Shown here: one piece after another, positions 1-11,132 of the stretch
How positions within the stretch are numbered: the first letter of the stretch is position 1
Layout of the letters: every line of letters starts with the position of its first letter
NCBI GenBank assembly: GCA_026120185.1
Contig: JANUWF010001477.1
Coordinates: forward strand, 744,001-808,000
Origin: Voacanga thouarsii
Taxonomy: Eukaryota > Streptophyta > Magnoliopsida > Gentianales > Apocynaceae
DNA length: 64,000 nt
Direction of reading: 5' to 3'
Notes under the pieces: generated by a model
What the model was told of the DNA's origin: nothing
Database searches by the model: none
What the model saw: the letters and a program-made list of their open reading frames with translations, nothing else
Translations under genes and position numbers: made by a program

Positions 1-1515
1 CAATGAGAAGTTGTGGAGTTGTGTTGAACTATCTAACATATAATAAGAAGTTGTATGCTTTGGTGAGGACGTTGCAAATCTGGCAACATTATCTCTGGCC
101 AAAGGAATTTGTAATCCATTCAGACCATGAATCATTGACACTTGAAGGGACAAGGTAAGATTAACAAAAGATATGCTAGATTACTTAAATTCATTGCAAC
201 CTTTCCTTATGTGATCAAATACAAGTAGGGTAAGGAGAATGTTGTTGTTAATGCACTCTCTAGAAGATGCACTTTTCTTAACATTCTTAATCTAAGTTAT
301 TTTTGTTTAAATATGCTAAAAAGTTGAATGCATAAGATAGTGGGTTTGGTTCTATCTTTAATACTTGTAAAAATGTTACTTGTGGACAATTTTATAGGCA
401 TGATGGATTTTTGTTCAAAACTAATAGACTTTGTATACCCAAATTTTCTTTGCAAAAATTGTTGGTTAAAGAAGCTCATAGGAGAGGTTTAATGGGACAT
501 TTGGTGTAACAAAAACTTTTGATGTCTTATATAAATACTTTTTTTTGGTAAAACTGAAGAAAAATATTTAACGGTTTTGCTCTAGATGCATTTTTTGTAA
601 AATTGCTAAATTTAATGTATTTTCACATAGTTTATACATGCCTTTACCTGTACCTAATAAACTTTGGGTTGATATTTCAATAGATTTTACTTTTTCTTTA
701 CCCAAGTCAAAAAGAGGTAAGGATGCAATCTTTGTAGTTGTGACACATTTTCTAAAATGACACACTTTATATCTTGTGGTAAGACGGATAATGCATCTTA
801 TATTGTGGATTTGTCATATAAAGAAATTGTTTGTCTTCATAGAATTCCTAAAATAATTATGTCTAATAGAGATGTAATATTTTAAAGTCATTTTTGGCGC
901 ATTTTGTCGAATAAGCTTAGCACTAAATTGTTGTACTCTATTATCTGTCATCCACAAAATGACGGACAAACTGAAGTAGTTAATTGAATACTCACACAAA
1001 TGTTAAGAGAAATCATACAAAAGAATTTGAAAAGTTAGAAAGATTGTTTACTTGAGTTTATATATAATAAACGTGCTCATTTCACCTTTTGAGATTGTTT
1101 ATGGTTTTTATCCTCTTAGTCCTTTAGATTTGTTATCTTTACCCATTGATTAAAAGTTGAGTTAGATGGTAAGTAAAAAGCAGATTGTGTGAAGAGTTTA
1201 TATGAAAAGGTGAAATTATATATTGAGAAGAGGAATCAATCTATTGCCAATAAGGTGAATAAAGGCAAACGACAAGTTGTGTTTTAACTTGGTAACTGGG
1301 TTTGGACATATCTTCATAAAGAAATGTTTCTTAACTTTTGAAAATCTAAGCTTGATCCTCGAGGAACTGGTCCTTTCCAAGTATTGGAAAGAATCAATGA
1401 TAATTATTACAAGATAGATCTCCTAGTTGAATTTAATAGTAGTGCTACTTTTAATGTTTTTGATCTATCTTTGTTTGATGTAGAAGATGTTGATTCGAGG
1501 AAGAATCCTCTTTAA
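1..1515 (+). pseudogene. Ty3/gypsy pol remnant (RNase H end, integrase)
   Basis: Reading across several frames gives the end of a gypsy polyprotein. An RNase H segment near 40-230 contains [20 protein letters not shown] and a DHESL motif. The integrase zinc-finger and core follow at about 470-1010, with recognisable WVDISIDF (about 665), SKRGKDAIFVVV (about 705) and [10 protein letters not shown] (about 950). The C-terminal segment ends at about 1515 with TFNVFDLSLFDVEDVDSRKN, matching the tail of chromovirus-type gypsy pol. Stops and frame changes occur throughout, so no protein is made. The 5' part of this element lies outside the window. The family is clear; the lineage is inference. Confidence 0.85.
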
Positions 1516-1525
1516 GAATGGGGGA

Positions 1526-2290
1526 TGAAGCAAATCCAATTCTCTTAAGGCTTAAGGATCCATTATAATTACCTAGTAGACCAATTCCAGATCGAAAGCC
1601 AAAAAAATTAACGATGCTTTGTAAGGTTTTATGTCCAATTGGCAACAAGAATTGGATATTGAAGATATTGGAAGCTTCTAAAAGGCCTAAACATTATCAA
1701 ACATCTTTATTTTGGAGGTTAGAGAGCTCAAAGAGAAGTGTGGGCTTGCAAGTGGCCTAAAAGATAACCAAGAATATTCTAAAGATATTCTATAGAACAC
1801 GACAATATTCCTCATTATTTTGTTACCATTTTTTAGTCCTGTTTCCTTATAAAATTGTTATAATTGAGTATTTCTATTTCTTTTAGGAAATTATTCTAGT
1901 TGCCTAATTACTTTTAGTTATTCTACTTTCCTAATCATTTTAGGCAATTATCATGTTTTAGCAATTTCTTATTTTCTAAGAAGCCTAACTCTATATAAAG
2001 CTTCTAACTATTGTAATAAGTGATTTATTCATTAATATAATTATGTGAGAGTTCTTTCTTGGGTTACTTAGTAGACTAAGATATCTTTTCTGTAGTGAAG
2101 GATCAATCATCTTTTGAGTGATATTACATAGGGTCTTGTAGTGCTTTACCTACAGGATTCGTAGTTCTACTAAGGGTCTCTAGTTCCTTTAGTATAGGGG
2201 TTTGAAGCTGATCAAATTTACTTGAAACTTGAGAAAGATAGCCTTATCTTGATCGATTATGGGTTTACAAGCCTTTGTCTTGTGGGGTTT
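1526..2290 (+). mobile_element. probable 3' LTR of gypsy element G0
   Basis: A purine run (gaatggggga, 1516-1525) lies right after the end of the integrase reading frame and fits a polypurine tract, so an LTR should start at TGAAGC (1526). A TATA-like ctatataaag lies at 1991-2000, as expected for an LTR promoter. The right boundary is not visible; sequence recognisable as element G1's LTR starts near 2295. The segment contains no credible gene. Confidence 0.5.
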
Positions 2291-2294
2291 TGCA

Positions 2295-3375
2295 TCAAAT
2301 ACTCAATGGGCGAAGCCTTAGTATTAGCTCGCATTAGATTCAAAAAGACTCCTGGTAGATTAGCCGTCTCTGAAAGTTTGTCTCTTTTCGAATGGGATAA
2401 TAGTACTAGATACTGAGTTGGGTCTTTAGCCAACAACTTGGTCTCTAAAGAGAGTTGGAGGACAGATGTGGGACATCCGCGTAGATGAGAGTAATCATTT
2501 TATAGCGGTATCATAATATTACTAAAGTGATTATTACATGCATGGTAGTATCTTACTAATATTGAAATGATTATTAAATAGGGATATCTTAATGATACTG
2601 AAGTGATCATCATATGGTGGTATCATGTTAATATTGAATTGGTTATATAATGTGCCTTAATATTTCAGTTGAGGTTATGGTTTAAGGATTAATAAAAATA
2701 ATAATAATGTTCTAGGATTATGTTGTGGATAATTTGCCCCCAACAAAATTATTTTGGCAATATAAATGAATTTTGCTTTACAAACTTTTTCTAATAAATA
2801 ATATTTATTTGGAAATACATAAAGACATTTGGAATTTATTCCTATCTATTCAAAATGATTCTAGTCATGCATCATGATATGTAATATAACTGTTACAAAT
2901 CAACTTATATTATTATAATCTCACATCTTTTTTTTTTTTCTAACCATGCTTTTAGGGTAATGTGAGCTTATCAAGACTATGGAGTTAGTGTTATCTTTTG
3001 TAATAGTGGTAGTCTTGACATAATATTTATTATTACCTTTTATTCAGGTGATTGAAAGTTTTTACTTTGGAGACTTTAGTCTATGTGGGAATTGTAATAG
3101 CTTCATTTTAAGTTTTAAATCTTTTGTAATAGTGACAGTCTTGACATAATATTCATTATTACCTTTTATTCAGGTGATTGAAAATTTTTACTTTGGAGAC
3201 TTTAGTCTATGTGGGGATTGTAATAGCTTCATTTTAAGTTTTAAATCTAGATCAACGATTCAAAAATTTATTTATCTATTTATTTATTTTCTTACCACAT
3301 TATAAAGACCTCTAATTCGAAGGATGGAGCAACATCCTCGACCCATTTGAGCTACATATGTAGTGGAATGTTACA
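2295..3375 (+). mobile_element. gypsy element G1, truncated 5' LTR
   Basis: The stretch from about 2300 matches 10990-11130 and then 43552-44125, the two halves of the G1 3' LTR: shared blocks include ttagtattagctcgcattag-like sequence and the run of short TGATAT/ATTATTA repeats near 2500-2640. It ends in TGTTACA at 3375 just before a primer binding site. The 3' LTR has about 3.5 kb ahead of the first shared block, so this 5' copy has lost most of its left part. Element-level identity is well supported; the left edge is approximate. Confidence 0.75.
2995..3246 (+). repeat. 126-bp tandem duplication in G1 5' LTR
   Basis: Two near-identical copies lie head to tail at 2995-3120 and 3121-3246. 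Both start cttttgtaatagtg and end agttttaaat. They differ at only a few positions, for example ggtagtc versus acagtc near the start. The interrupted 3' LTR copy reaches only the first bases of this unit before it breaks at 44125, so it cannot show whether the duplication predates insertion. Confidence 0.9.
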
Positions 3376-3377
3376 AT

Positions 3378-3389
3378 TGGTATTAGAGC
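3378..3389 (+). promoter_or_regulatory. primer binding site of G1 (tRNA-iMet type)
   Basis: TGGTATTAGAGC, two bases after the LTR end TTACA, differs by one base from TGGTATCAGAGC, the usual plant retrotransposon site complementary to the 3' end of initiator tRNA-Met. It fixes the 5' LTR end and the plus orientation of G1. Confidence 0.85.
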
Positions 3390-3480
3390 ATATGTTTGAA
3401 TTAAAACTTAGGCATGTACTAGACTTAGGACTGGATTATCCTAAGTGTGGATTTAGTTTAGAATCAAACTCTAATTGTGG

Positions 3481-3483
<3 letters not shown>

Positions 3484-3524
<41 letters not shown>
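3484..3524. repeat. (CA)n microsatellite
   Basis: About 20 uninterrupted CA units in the G1 leader. An open frame across it gives a poly-His-Thr stretch that is not a gene. Confidence 0.95.
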
Positions 3525-3529
<5 letters not shown>

Positions 3530-3967
3530 CTTGTTGATTTGTGACTAAATCTCTTGGACTAAGTTAGTGATGACTTTAATCAGTAAGGATGAGTTAGTGA
3601 AGATGAGCGGTGACTATCTACCTAAGCTATATAGTGATGATGATATTAATAAGCTTGATGAGAAATAGCTTGTGGTGACAGTATGGTTAGGTAATTTTGA
3701 GGGAGCCGACAAGTTTGTTTATGTAATGTTCTATAGGGACAAGACGGTTGAGCATGATATTGAATTATAAAATCATTGATACTCCTAGTCTTTCAATTTT
3801 AACTACCCTAGTTCTAATTAGATGGATAGAGTAGAGAGTAAGAATTTAACTGTGATAATTTTGTTGAAGCCTAGGATTAGATTAAGCCTAAGTTTGGATT
3901 AAGCTAAGGTTTAGGCTATACTCATGAAAATATATGGATTTAGAAACCCTAAGTACTAGGATATTTA

Positions 3968-3973
3968 TAATAT

Positions 3974-4008
<35 letters not shown>

Positions 4009-4044
4009 CACACACACACACGTATATACATATATGTATATACG

Positions 4045-4075
<31 letters not shown>

Positions 4076-4102
4076 GTATATATACATATACATATATACA
4101 TA
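3968..4102. repeat. (TA)n-rich compound microsatellite
   Basis: Alternating TA runs mixed with CA, CG and TG steps. A second shorter TA run lies at about 4632-4670. The two flank the plastid-derived segment. Open frames here read as Tyr/Ile repeats and are artefacts. Confidence 0.9.
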
Positions 4103-4300
4103 AAAGTATATGCGGTAGAGGCTATCAATGCGGTTTGATTTCCTAACATAAACGTTCAAAGAAGTTCTGTTTCGGACCCTATTTTGATTTGATTCCGTCA
4201 AGTGAATAGAGTTAAATACAATCAAGCAAAACCTAATTGAAACAAAAAAATGAAATAGAAAACAATTTAAAAAAAATTAAAAAAAAGAGGGTGGGTCAAA

Positions 4301-4339
4301 AACTTATTAGATACTGTAGTCGATGGTATCTAATAAGTT
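4301..4339. terminator. 14-bp hairpin next to trnM copy
   Basis: aacttattagatac (4301-4314) is the exact reverse complement of gtatctaataagtt (4326-4339), with an 11-base loop. Stem-loops of this kind stabilise plastid transcript 3' ends; here it would be a passive relic in nuclear DNA. Confidence 0.6.
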
Positions 4340-4340
4340 C

Positions 4341-4375
<35 letters not shown>

Positions 4376-4413
4376 ATTTGAAAGCAATACTCTAACTGCT
4401 GAGTTAAGTAGGT
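4341..4413 (-). tRNA. trnM: plastid-derived trnM copy, anticodon altered
   Basis: Read on the minus strand, 73 bases match the plastid elongator trnM-CAU as I recall it: acceptor ACCTACT pairing with AGTAGGT, a D-arm around TTAACTCAGC, and T-arm GGTTCAAATCC. The anticodon-loop context, CAT in plastids, reads CAA here (TTTCAAATGG). The loss of a CAT anticodon and the nuclear location make it almost certainly non-functional as tRNA-Met. Confidence 0.75.
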
Positions 4414-4592
4414 CATTTATCATCCCAAAGAGAACCAAATGGTACTCACCCCGTGGGGGGATTATAAACATCATATTACTTATAAGCAATATTAATCTTA
4501 AGCAATATCACTCAAACAGATCAAACATTTATGATGTTGATCCATCTTGACAAGAAATTATCTACAGGATAAAATATGTATCACAAGCAATA

Positions 4593-4630
4593 AGGGCTAT
4601 AGCTTAGTTGGTAGATCACTTCGTTTACAC
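4593..4630 (+). tRNA. trnV: plastid-derived trnV-UAC exon 1 (partial)
   Basis: Starts AGGGCTATAGCTTAGTTGG and ends TCGTTTACAC, which matches the 5' exon of intron-containing plastid trnV-UAC apart from a few changes and one missing base. It stops exactly where the plastid group II intron would begin, then runs into a TA microsatellite. The second exon is absent. Confidence 0.7.
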
Positions 4631-5239
4631 GACATATATACGTATACATACATATATATATATATATATCCATTTGTGAGTATTGAAATTTTAGGTATGG
4701 TTATGCTTATCTAAATTTAGTATCCTTTAGATGATAACTTTGATGATAACATTTTGGTGGATATTGATAAGTCAATAGAAATAGGAGATAGGTTTATACA
4801 TGTGTCTCTAATTGATAATAGTTTTGATGAAGATTGATTCGAACGACCTTGAAGTGATAGGGAGATAAATAGCTCGAGTGGAACATGATAAATCTAATAA
4901 TGTACAATCTCTTAGGTACAAAAGAATTGGGTATGATGATGAATTATGTAGGGTCTCTTGTGACTAAGTCAGCTTCCGATTTTGATTATCCTATTTTAAA
5001 TAAGTGGTAGGAATAACAATTTAGCCATAGTAACTTGCTTTGGGATTTTCAGATCTCAATCTTTGTACTTATTAGATTTTTGGCCTTCTATTATGTTTAG
5101 TATGTGTGCATGTTGTAAACATTACTTGGAATGTTCTGAATTTTGTATGGAACTATATGATTGTATGTAAGGCTTAGGAATATTTAGCATTATTTTATCA
5201 TTTATAAATTAGCTACATGTAGAAATCCTATAGATGTGG

Positions 5240-6319
5240 CTGTTAACAGAACTGCGCAAATTAGTAATACGATGCCACCAATAAGGTGATCTATGGCATG
5301 TATAGAGGAAATCTCGATAGAGGAACACCTATTTTAAGGGGACAATCCTACACTAGTAACCCCACTAGGCATTCGAGAGGGAGAACAACAAGCAGAAAAT
5401 GAAGAGCCCAAAAAGTTAACCATTGCATCGGCTTTTGGAAGACCGAATGAGATCCTTCACAACTTATTTGAATACAATGCCCCAAATGGCAAAGATAAGA
5501 CCCTAGAAAGGTTTTTCAAATGTCAACTCCTTTGTACTTTGGTGAAGCAAAGCAAAAATAGAAAGCCAATTTATAGATTGAACTGATGAAAGACACCTTT
5601 TGCACGCTTCAATATGTGAAAGAGCATATGGTTAAATTTGTCGCTTTCAATATGTGAGAGGACTTGTAAGGGACTAGTGGCTAAGAATGCAAGAGAATTG
5701 GGAAAATGCCAATTAGGAATGGACTTGGGAACAATTCCTAGAGGTATTTAGGGCAGAGTTTATTCTACAATGGGTTGTGGAGAAAGAAGAAGATGATTTT
5801 CAGAGTCTAAAATTGGGGAATATATCAATGGCACAAAATGCTGTACAATTCAATGGATTGTCCAAGTACTATCATTGATTAATCGATACTAAATAGAATA
5901 GAACTTAATAGTTTGTTAATGGACTAAGAGAAGAGCTGAGAAAGGCTTTAACACTATTTCCATACACCACATGTGCTACCACAAATGATGCTGCTATTAG
6001 GGTGGAGAATGAGGATAGGAGTAGGATTATTAGTAAGATTCCACCTGCAACCGAGCAGATCCCTACGAAAAGGCCGATTGAACAATACTGGGAAAACAAA
6101 GGAAAGCAGGCAAAGACTACACCGAGAAGAGCCATCCCGAATATGATAGTTTGCCATTTATGTCAAAGGAAAGGACATAAAGAAACAAAATGTTGGTTTA
6201 AGGAAGCAAACAAGAAATGTTTTAATAAGGGTGATACTTCGCATCTGAGGGATAACTGTCCGAACCCATCTCAGTTCAATCCAAGAAATCCTGCCTTGCC
6301 ACCATATCCAACAAAATGA
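5240..6319 (+). pseudogene. G1 gag (capsid and zinc knuckle)
   Basis: A gypsy gag region in pieces. Capsid-like residues are spread over about 5390-5900 in shifting frames, with WEQFLEVFRAEF near 5725. From 6002 a clean frame of 105 codons carries a CX2CX4HX4C zinc knuckle at residues 51-64 (CHLCQRKGHKETKC, about 6152-6193). A second knuckle at residues 73-86 has its second Cys replaced by Lys. Gag would coat the element's RNA in cytoplasmic particles. Stops before 6002 show it is dead. Confidence 0.75.
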
Positions 6320-7112
6320 GGCAACACAAGAGAAGCCAATTGTGGTAACAATTAGAGGCCTTAAGGAAAATCTATGTATTTTCACTGAATAAAGAAGAAT
6401 TGGGAATGGATTCTACTACAATAAAAAGGTATGTTTGCTAATCAAGACTATGATGTAGCTGTGATTGTTTAATTCCAATTTTACATATTCATAGGTAAGC
6501 GAATTATGTGCCAGTCGTTGGGAATAGAATGGTTCAAAACTACCATTTTACTTTGCTAGTAAGTACCCTTTTAAGAAAAGTCAATACAAGAGAGGAAATT
6601 TGTATCAGCATGTGAAAGTAAGATGGGGAATGGAGAACTACTTGGAAATCTTTAATCCTATAGTTTTGAGGAAATATGACTTTATGTTAGGCACAACTTA
6701 GTTACCAAGATATTATACTTAGGTAGACTGTAAGAGTAAGTTAGAATAGTTTGCCATGCCCGAAAGAGGTGTTTTAGAATTTTAGGGAAACCAAGTGAAG
6801 GAATTGAAGTATCTGATATCAATAATAAAATTTGAAAGCTTCTCATGAAGGAACGATTGAGAAAGTTGTTGGGACAAGCACATATATGACTTAGTACATC
6901 GCCATAGAAGAACTTTAATGTTAACTATAAGGATGAAGGACGGGACCCTAAGAGATCATGTTAGATCTTTGGAAGATGACACAATTTTCTTGATCCCTCA
7001 TTCCTTTTCTTTTCTCTAAGATCTTCAAAGAGAAGGAAATATGAAGAGTGAACCAAGATTTTTGCGAGTATGACCAAGAAATAACATATTATGGTGAAAG
7101 ATTTTATGTACC

Positions 7113-7127
7113 AAAAAAAAAAAAAAA

Positions 7128-7168
<41 letters not shown>

Positions 7169-7170
7169 AA
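7113..7170. repeat. A-tract and (GAAA)n microsatellite
   Basis: Fifteen A residues followed by about ten GAAA units. On the minus strand it reads as Phe/Leu/Ser-rich peptides without biological support. Confidence 0.9.
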
Positions 7171-7487
7171 TGAAGAAGAAGATTTTGAGAGGACTGCACA
7201 AAGTTTGATACACCATTTCTTCAAAGGAACATATAAATTGTTAGTCGGATTGTTGCAAGTTGCTACCTAAATGGAAATGAGGATGCGTTAAATTAGATTT
7301 TTCAATTTAGTTACCGATGAACGAAGTATAAAAGAGTTGAGACTTGAGAAGATTTTGATGGATAAAGTTTTTTTGTAATATTGCGGAGTACAAGATATAA
7401 CTTGGACTAAGGAATGGATGAGAAAGATATCCAGAATAGTTATGAGGAATGATGATGGCTAATTTCGTGGACGAAATTCCTATAAGT

Positions 7488-7496
7488 AGGGGAAGG
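7488..7496 (+). promoter_or_regulatory. polypurine tract of G1
   Basis: aggggaagg sits directly before the LTR start TGTAATAC at 7497, the expected plus-strand primer position for reverse transcription. Confidence 0.75.
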
Positions 7497-10400
7497 TGTA
7501 ATACTCTGTATAATTTTGCCTTAGAGAAATTAGAATAATTTTTTTTATTCTATGAATTATTTGAATTTATTTTATGTTTAAATTATTTGAGTCTTATGAG
7601 AACTATAATTTTTAGGGAGAAATATAATTTAGTTACATGTGTGTTTGTTCAAATGAAAAATTGGCTTACTTGAACAACATATTAATTATTATTATTATTT
7701 AGATTATTCTTTAAAAATGAGATACCATTTCAATTTCTCTAATTAATAATAATAGTAAATTATTTTATAGGTTGCACAAAAACTAATTTAAAGTAATCTT
7801 GATTTATGAATTATTGAGACTTTCTCTTAATTGAGAGCAAATTAATTTTGATTATGTACTAAATATTTCATCTAGTTAACAAAATAGTTTGACCAAGACT
7901 TCTTGAGCATTCTTCTTATTTAAATCACAACTCTTGAATATAGGACATATTCATACAAAGAAGTATAAACCCTTGGATGAGAAATAACCCTAATATAAAA
8001 GCTATTTTTTCACCCATTTCTACCCACCCCAAATCTGGCTGCCTTCTTCCTCACTTCTTCATCCTTTTCATTTTCTCCCAAGAAGTTGTTGGCCATTCTC
8101 AAAATAGCTGATCAGCTTGGTCTCTCAAGAGGAAGACCGTTTCCTCTTGCACTTCCCTTGACCTAAACACCTTGTTGCATTTTCCTTTGATCTTTCCTCC
8201 TTTGTTTTCGAAGAAAACATCATCCATTTGGTGCTAGGAAGGCTATCATCTTCTGGTTTCAAGACTTGAACAAGGCTTCAAGGTAATCTCCAAAACTTTC
8301 ATTTATTTCCTTTCTTCTTCAAACCAAAATATAGCTCATTGTCTCTTTGTTTTTCTTTCATGAAAACTCAAAGAGAAGGCTGAAAATCTTGAAGACCAAA
8401 GCTTCCTTTGCTGGCTTTCTTTGTAGATTAACAAAGCTTCATAATGTAAGTTTTAAAGAACTCATTTTACTCTTGATAAAAGCTCTTAGCCAAAATTTTG
8501 GCTTTCAATCCAACTTTGAGAAATCTAGTTTTAATGCTATTTTTGTGTGTTATATTGAATAAGAAATGGTGTATTTAGGCTAAGGCTATGTAAAACTATG
8601 AGAATGTGAAGCCTTTTGTGTAAAGAAGTCATTTTTCCATCTCATATTATGTATAAATCGAAAAAGTGTTCAATCTTCCTAGAAAAATATATTTGAGGTA
8701 TAATGCTATCTTCCTTATGATTTTGTGTGAAAAATGAGGTGAATAATATGGAAATATGTGTTGTTATATGTGTGTGAATGTATGTGAGAAAATACCATGA
8801 TTTGATGGGGGGGGGAAATGAGTGTGACATAGTGTGTTCAAAATAGAAGGTATACTAGTTTTTAGTGTTTGAGGAAGTGAAAAATTTTGTGAGCATGATT
8901 TTAATGAAGGGCTTACTGTAAGTTAAATTTCTAGGTATTCTATGATGTATTGGGAACCTTTTGGTATGGTTTTTTTTAAGAGAAAGTTGTTGAAAATTGA
9001 GTCTTAAGATTTTTGCCATAAAACTATATAAGTTGTAAGAAAATCCTTGTTTAGGGTGTCATATTGAACCCCTCCCCCCCCCCTCCCAAAACACACCCTT
9101 TCCACTTGAGTCTGGCCATAAAATTTACATTGTATAAACTTGAAGACGTTAGAAAAATTTGAGAATAAGAATCACTAAAAAGCATTTGTAGATTGAAAGA
9201 AATGAATTTGAAAATTATCGCATAGGGCTGCCTGATCAGGTTATAGTTTCAATTGTGAGTTTTTAAAACTTATTTGACCAATTTTTAATTAGAATTTTGG
9301 GGAAACAATTATATGGTAATTCACCTAACATGTTAAGGTATTAAAATGAAAAATTTTAGTAAAAGATAAAATGTTCTGCTTAGATAATTAATGTAATCTT
9401 TATGACCAATGTTTTACCATTGTGAGCAGAGTTTTGATTTTGAAATGAAAATGGGTTACATGGAAATTTGGCCATATTTTTGAGGGAATTTGACTTAATT
9501 AAGTTTTATGAGATGTCTAGGTTGATTAAAAATCTTTTTATGAGAGCATTGATAACTTAAAATAAATTATGTGATTTTAGGTAATGAAACACTAAAATAG
9601 GCACTTTTTGTAAATAAAAATCTTTTATAGGCACTTAAAATAGGCACTCATAAAAATCTTTTTATGAGAGCTTTGATAACTTAAAATAAATTATGCGATT
9701 TTAGGTAACGAAACACTAAAATAGGCACTTTTTGTAAATAAAACACAAAACGGAATTTTAATTTTTGAAAAACTAATTTTGTTGCATAATATGCTGGTGT
9801 ACTTAATGTTGATCATGTGATTTTTTTCGAGGCTTATGTTTATTGGATAATAAGTTGATTTTTGATTATGTATAGTAATTAGGTTATTTGCACAACAATT
9901 AGGGTTCTGCATGTCCATTGGTGTTATTAGAGGAATTGAGGAGTTCTATGCTATGTGAAATTATTGGTTGCCTTAAAATACTATAAAATTTTGTGATGGA
10001 ATAATCCTACCTCTAGAATTAAGTGTGTTAAAACTATTTAAGGCCTAAGTAATACCCTATTTGCCTTAAGAGTCTTGGTTAGGATTTTATATGGAACATG
10101 TAATTAGGAAATTAATTCCTATATATTGTATATAGTAGACTTGGTTGACTTAGACAAAGGAGGAGAAGTAAGGAATTGAATTAAGTTGAGAAAATTGCTA
10201 GTTTGGACTAAGGTAATTCCTTGCATCCCGATGAAAAATCCATTTTTTAAGTGTGATTTTAGGACTTGTAAGTCCTTGCCCCTCATTAACTCCTTTTTGC
10301 AAAAATAATTTATAGGACTCGTGAGTCCATGCATTGCATTACAAATAATGTATGCAAGACATATTTATGCATATACCTTTGTTCAAAAATTCTTAATACG

Positions 10401-11132
10401 AATTACGTTCATGATAAATACATTATGGAATACATCATGAACATGACTTTTTGGAAAAATGCTTATCCTTGAGAGGCTTATTCGATTATATTGTAAAATG
10501 AATTATTGAACATGATATCTAGGGGAAAATGCCTATGTTTGAGAACTAAATTACTAAACAAGTATATATACTCATGATATACTCATACATAAATAGTTTT
10601 GTAAAGTCTTCTTATGGGCATTATATTTATGAATGGAGCCATGCATTAAATGTTGTGAAAAGCATATGAACATTAAATTTATGCAATTCCATGCATGTAA
10701 ATTATTATGAAAATTATAGCATGAAATTTATTTGTGATGGCTCCAATTATTATTACTTGTATAAGGCAAACTGCGAATAATAAATCATTGTGCCTTAATT
10801 AAATTTACTGGAACGGATATACAAATTTTTACTTGAATATTTTGGAAAAGTATGATTTTTTATTTTAGTCAAGACAAAAATTGAAAATTGAATTTTTAGA
10901 CTTGAACAAATTTTGGAAAATGAAATTGGAATTATTCCTTGAAGGAATGGTAATTATTTTTTAGCCAATAAAATTGTGTCTAGATATTGAGCACTCAATA
11001 GGCAAGCCCTATTATTAGCTCGCGTTAGATTGAGGGAGACTTCCGATAGATTGGCCATCTCTAGAAGCTTGTCTCTTTTCAAATGGGGCGATAGTACTAG
11101 ACGTAGAGCCGGGTCCTTAGCTAGCAACTAAG
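7497..11132 (+). mobile_element. gypsy G1 3' LTR, first part
   Basis: Begins TGTAATACTC after the polypurine tract. The block at 10985-11120 (actcaatagg, ctcgcgttaga, tctcttttcaaatgg) matches the truncated 5' LTR at 2300-2420. The LTR stops at 11132 where element E begins and resumes at 43552. A length over 4 kb with PBS type iMet suggests a Tekay/Del-like chromovirus, which is inference. No gene lies in it; the open frames at 8347-8562 and elsewhere show no family features. Confidence 0.8.
9527..9745 (+). repeat. direct duplication inside G1 3' LTR
   Basis: A unit of about 93 bases starting aaaaatctttttatgagag at about 9528 recurs at about 9652, offset 124 bases, with a few substitutions (gagagcatt versus gagagcttt). 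A partial third fragment (ggcacttaaaataggcac) fills the gap. Confidence 0.85.

Larger units (their letters stand above)
4301..4635 (-). other. nuclear plastid DNA insertion (trnM to trnV region)
   Basis: A trnM-CAU-like gene on the minus strand is followed about 180 bp later by the first exon of a trnV-UAC-like gene on the plus strand. This divergent arrangement is the known order in plastid genomes, where trnV-UAC and trnM-CAU are neighbours near atpE. The spacer carries no TE signature. A 14-bp perfect inverted repeat (4301-4314 with 4326-4339) lies just past the 3' end of trnM and may be a plastid mRNA-end stem-loop; this is inference. The exact edges of the insertion are not certain. Confidence 0.8.
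6320..7496 (+). pseudogene. G1 pol remnant, mostly deleted
   Basis: Only about 1.2 kb separates gag from the 3' LTR, where an intact gypsy pol needs about 4 kb. I could not identify protease, reverse transcriptase or integrase motifs with confidence. The last bases (about 7460-7487, aatttcgtggacgaaattcc) resemble the end of the gypsy pol frame just before the 3' LTR. The segment includes an A-tract at 7113-7127 followed by a (GAAA)n run to about 7170. Confidence 0.55.

Noticed and set aside
2222..2416. 64-codon open frame, at first glance a small host gene
   Set aside because: From 2300 it lies in sequence repeated in the G1 3' LTR near 11000, where the frame is not kept.
3949..4225. Tyr/Ile-rich open frames
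   Set aside because: They come from the TA/CA microsatellite and have no gene context.
6961..7224. Phe/Ser/Leu-rich small open frames on the minus strand, membrane-like
   Set aside because: They are the reverse of the (GAAA)n tract.
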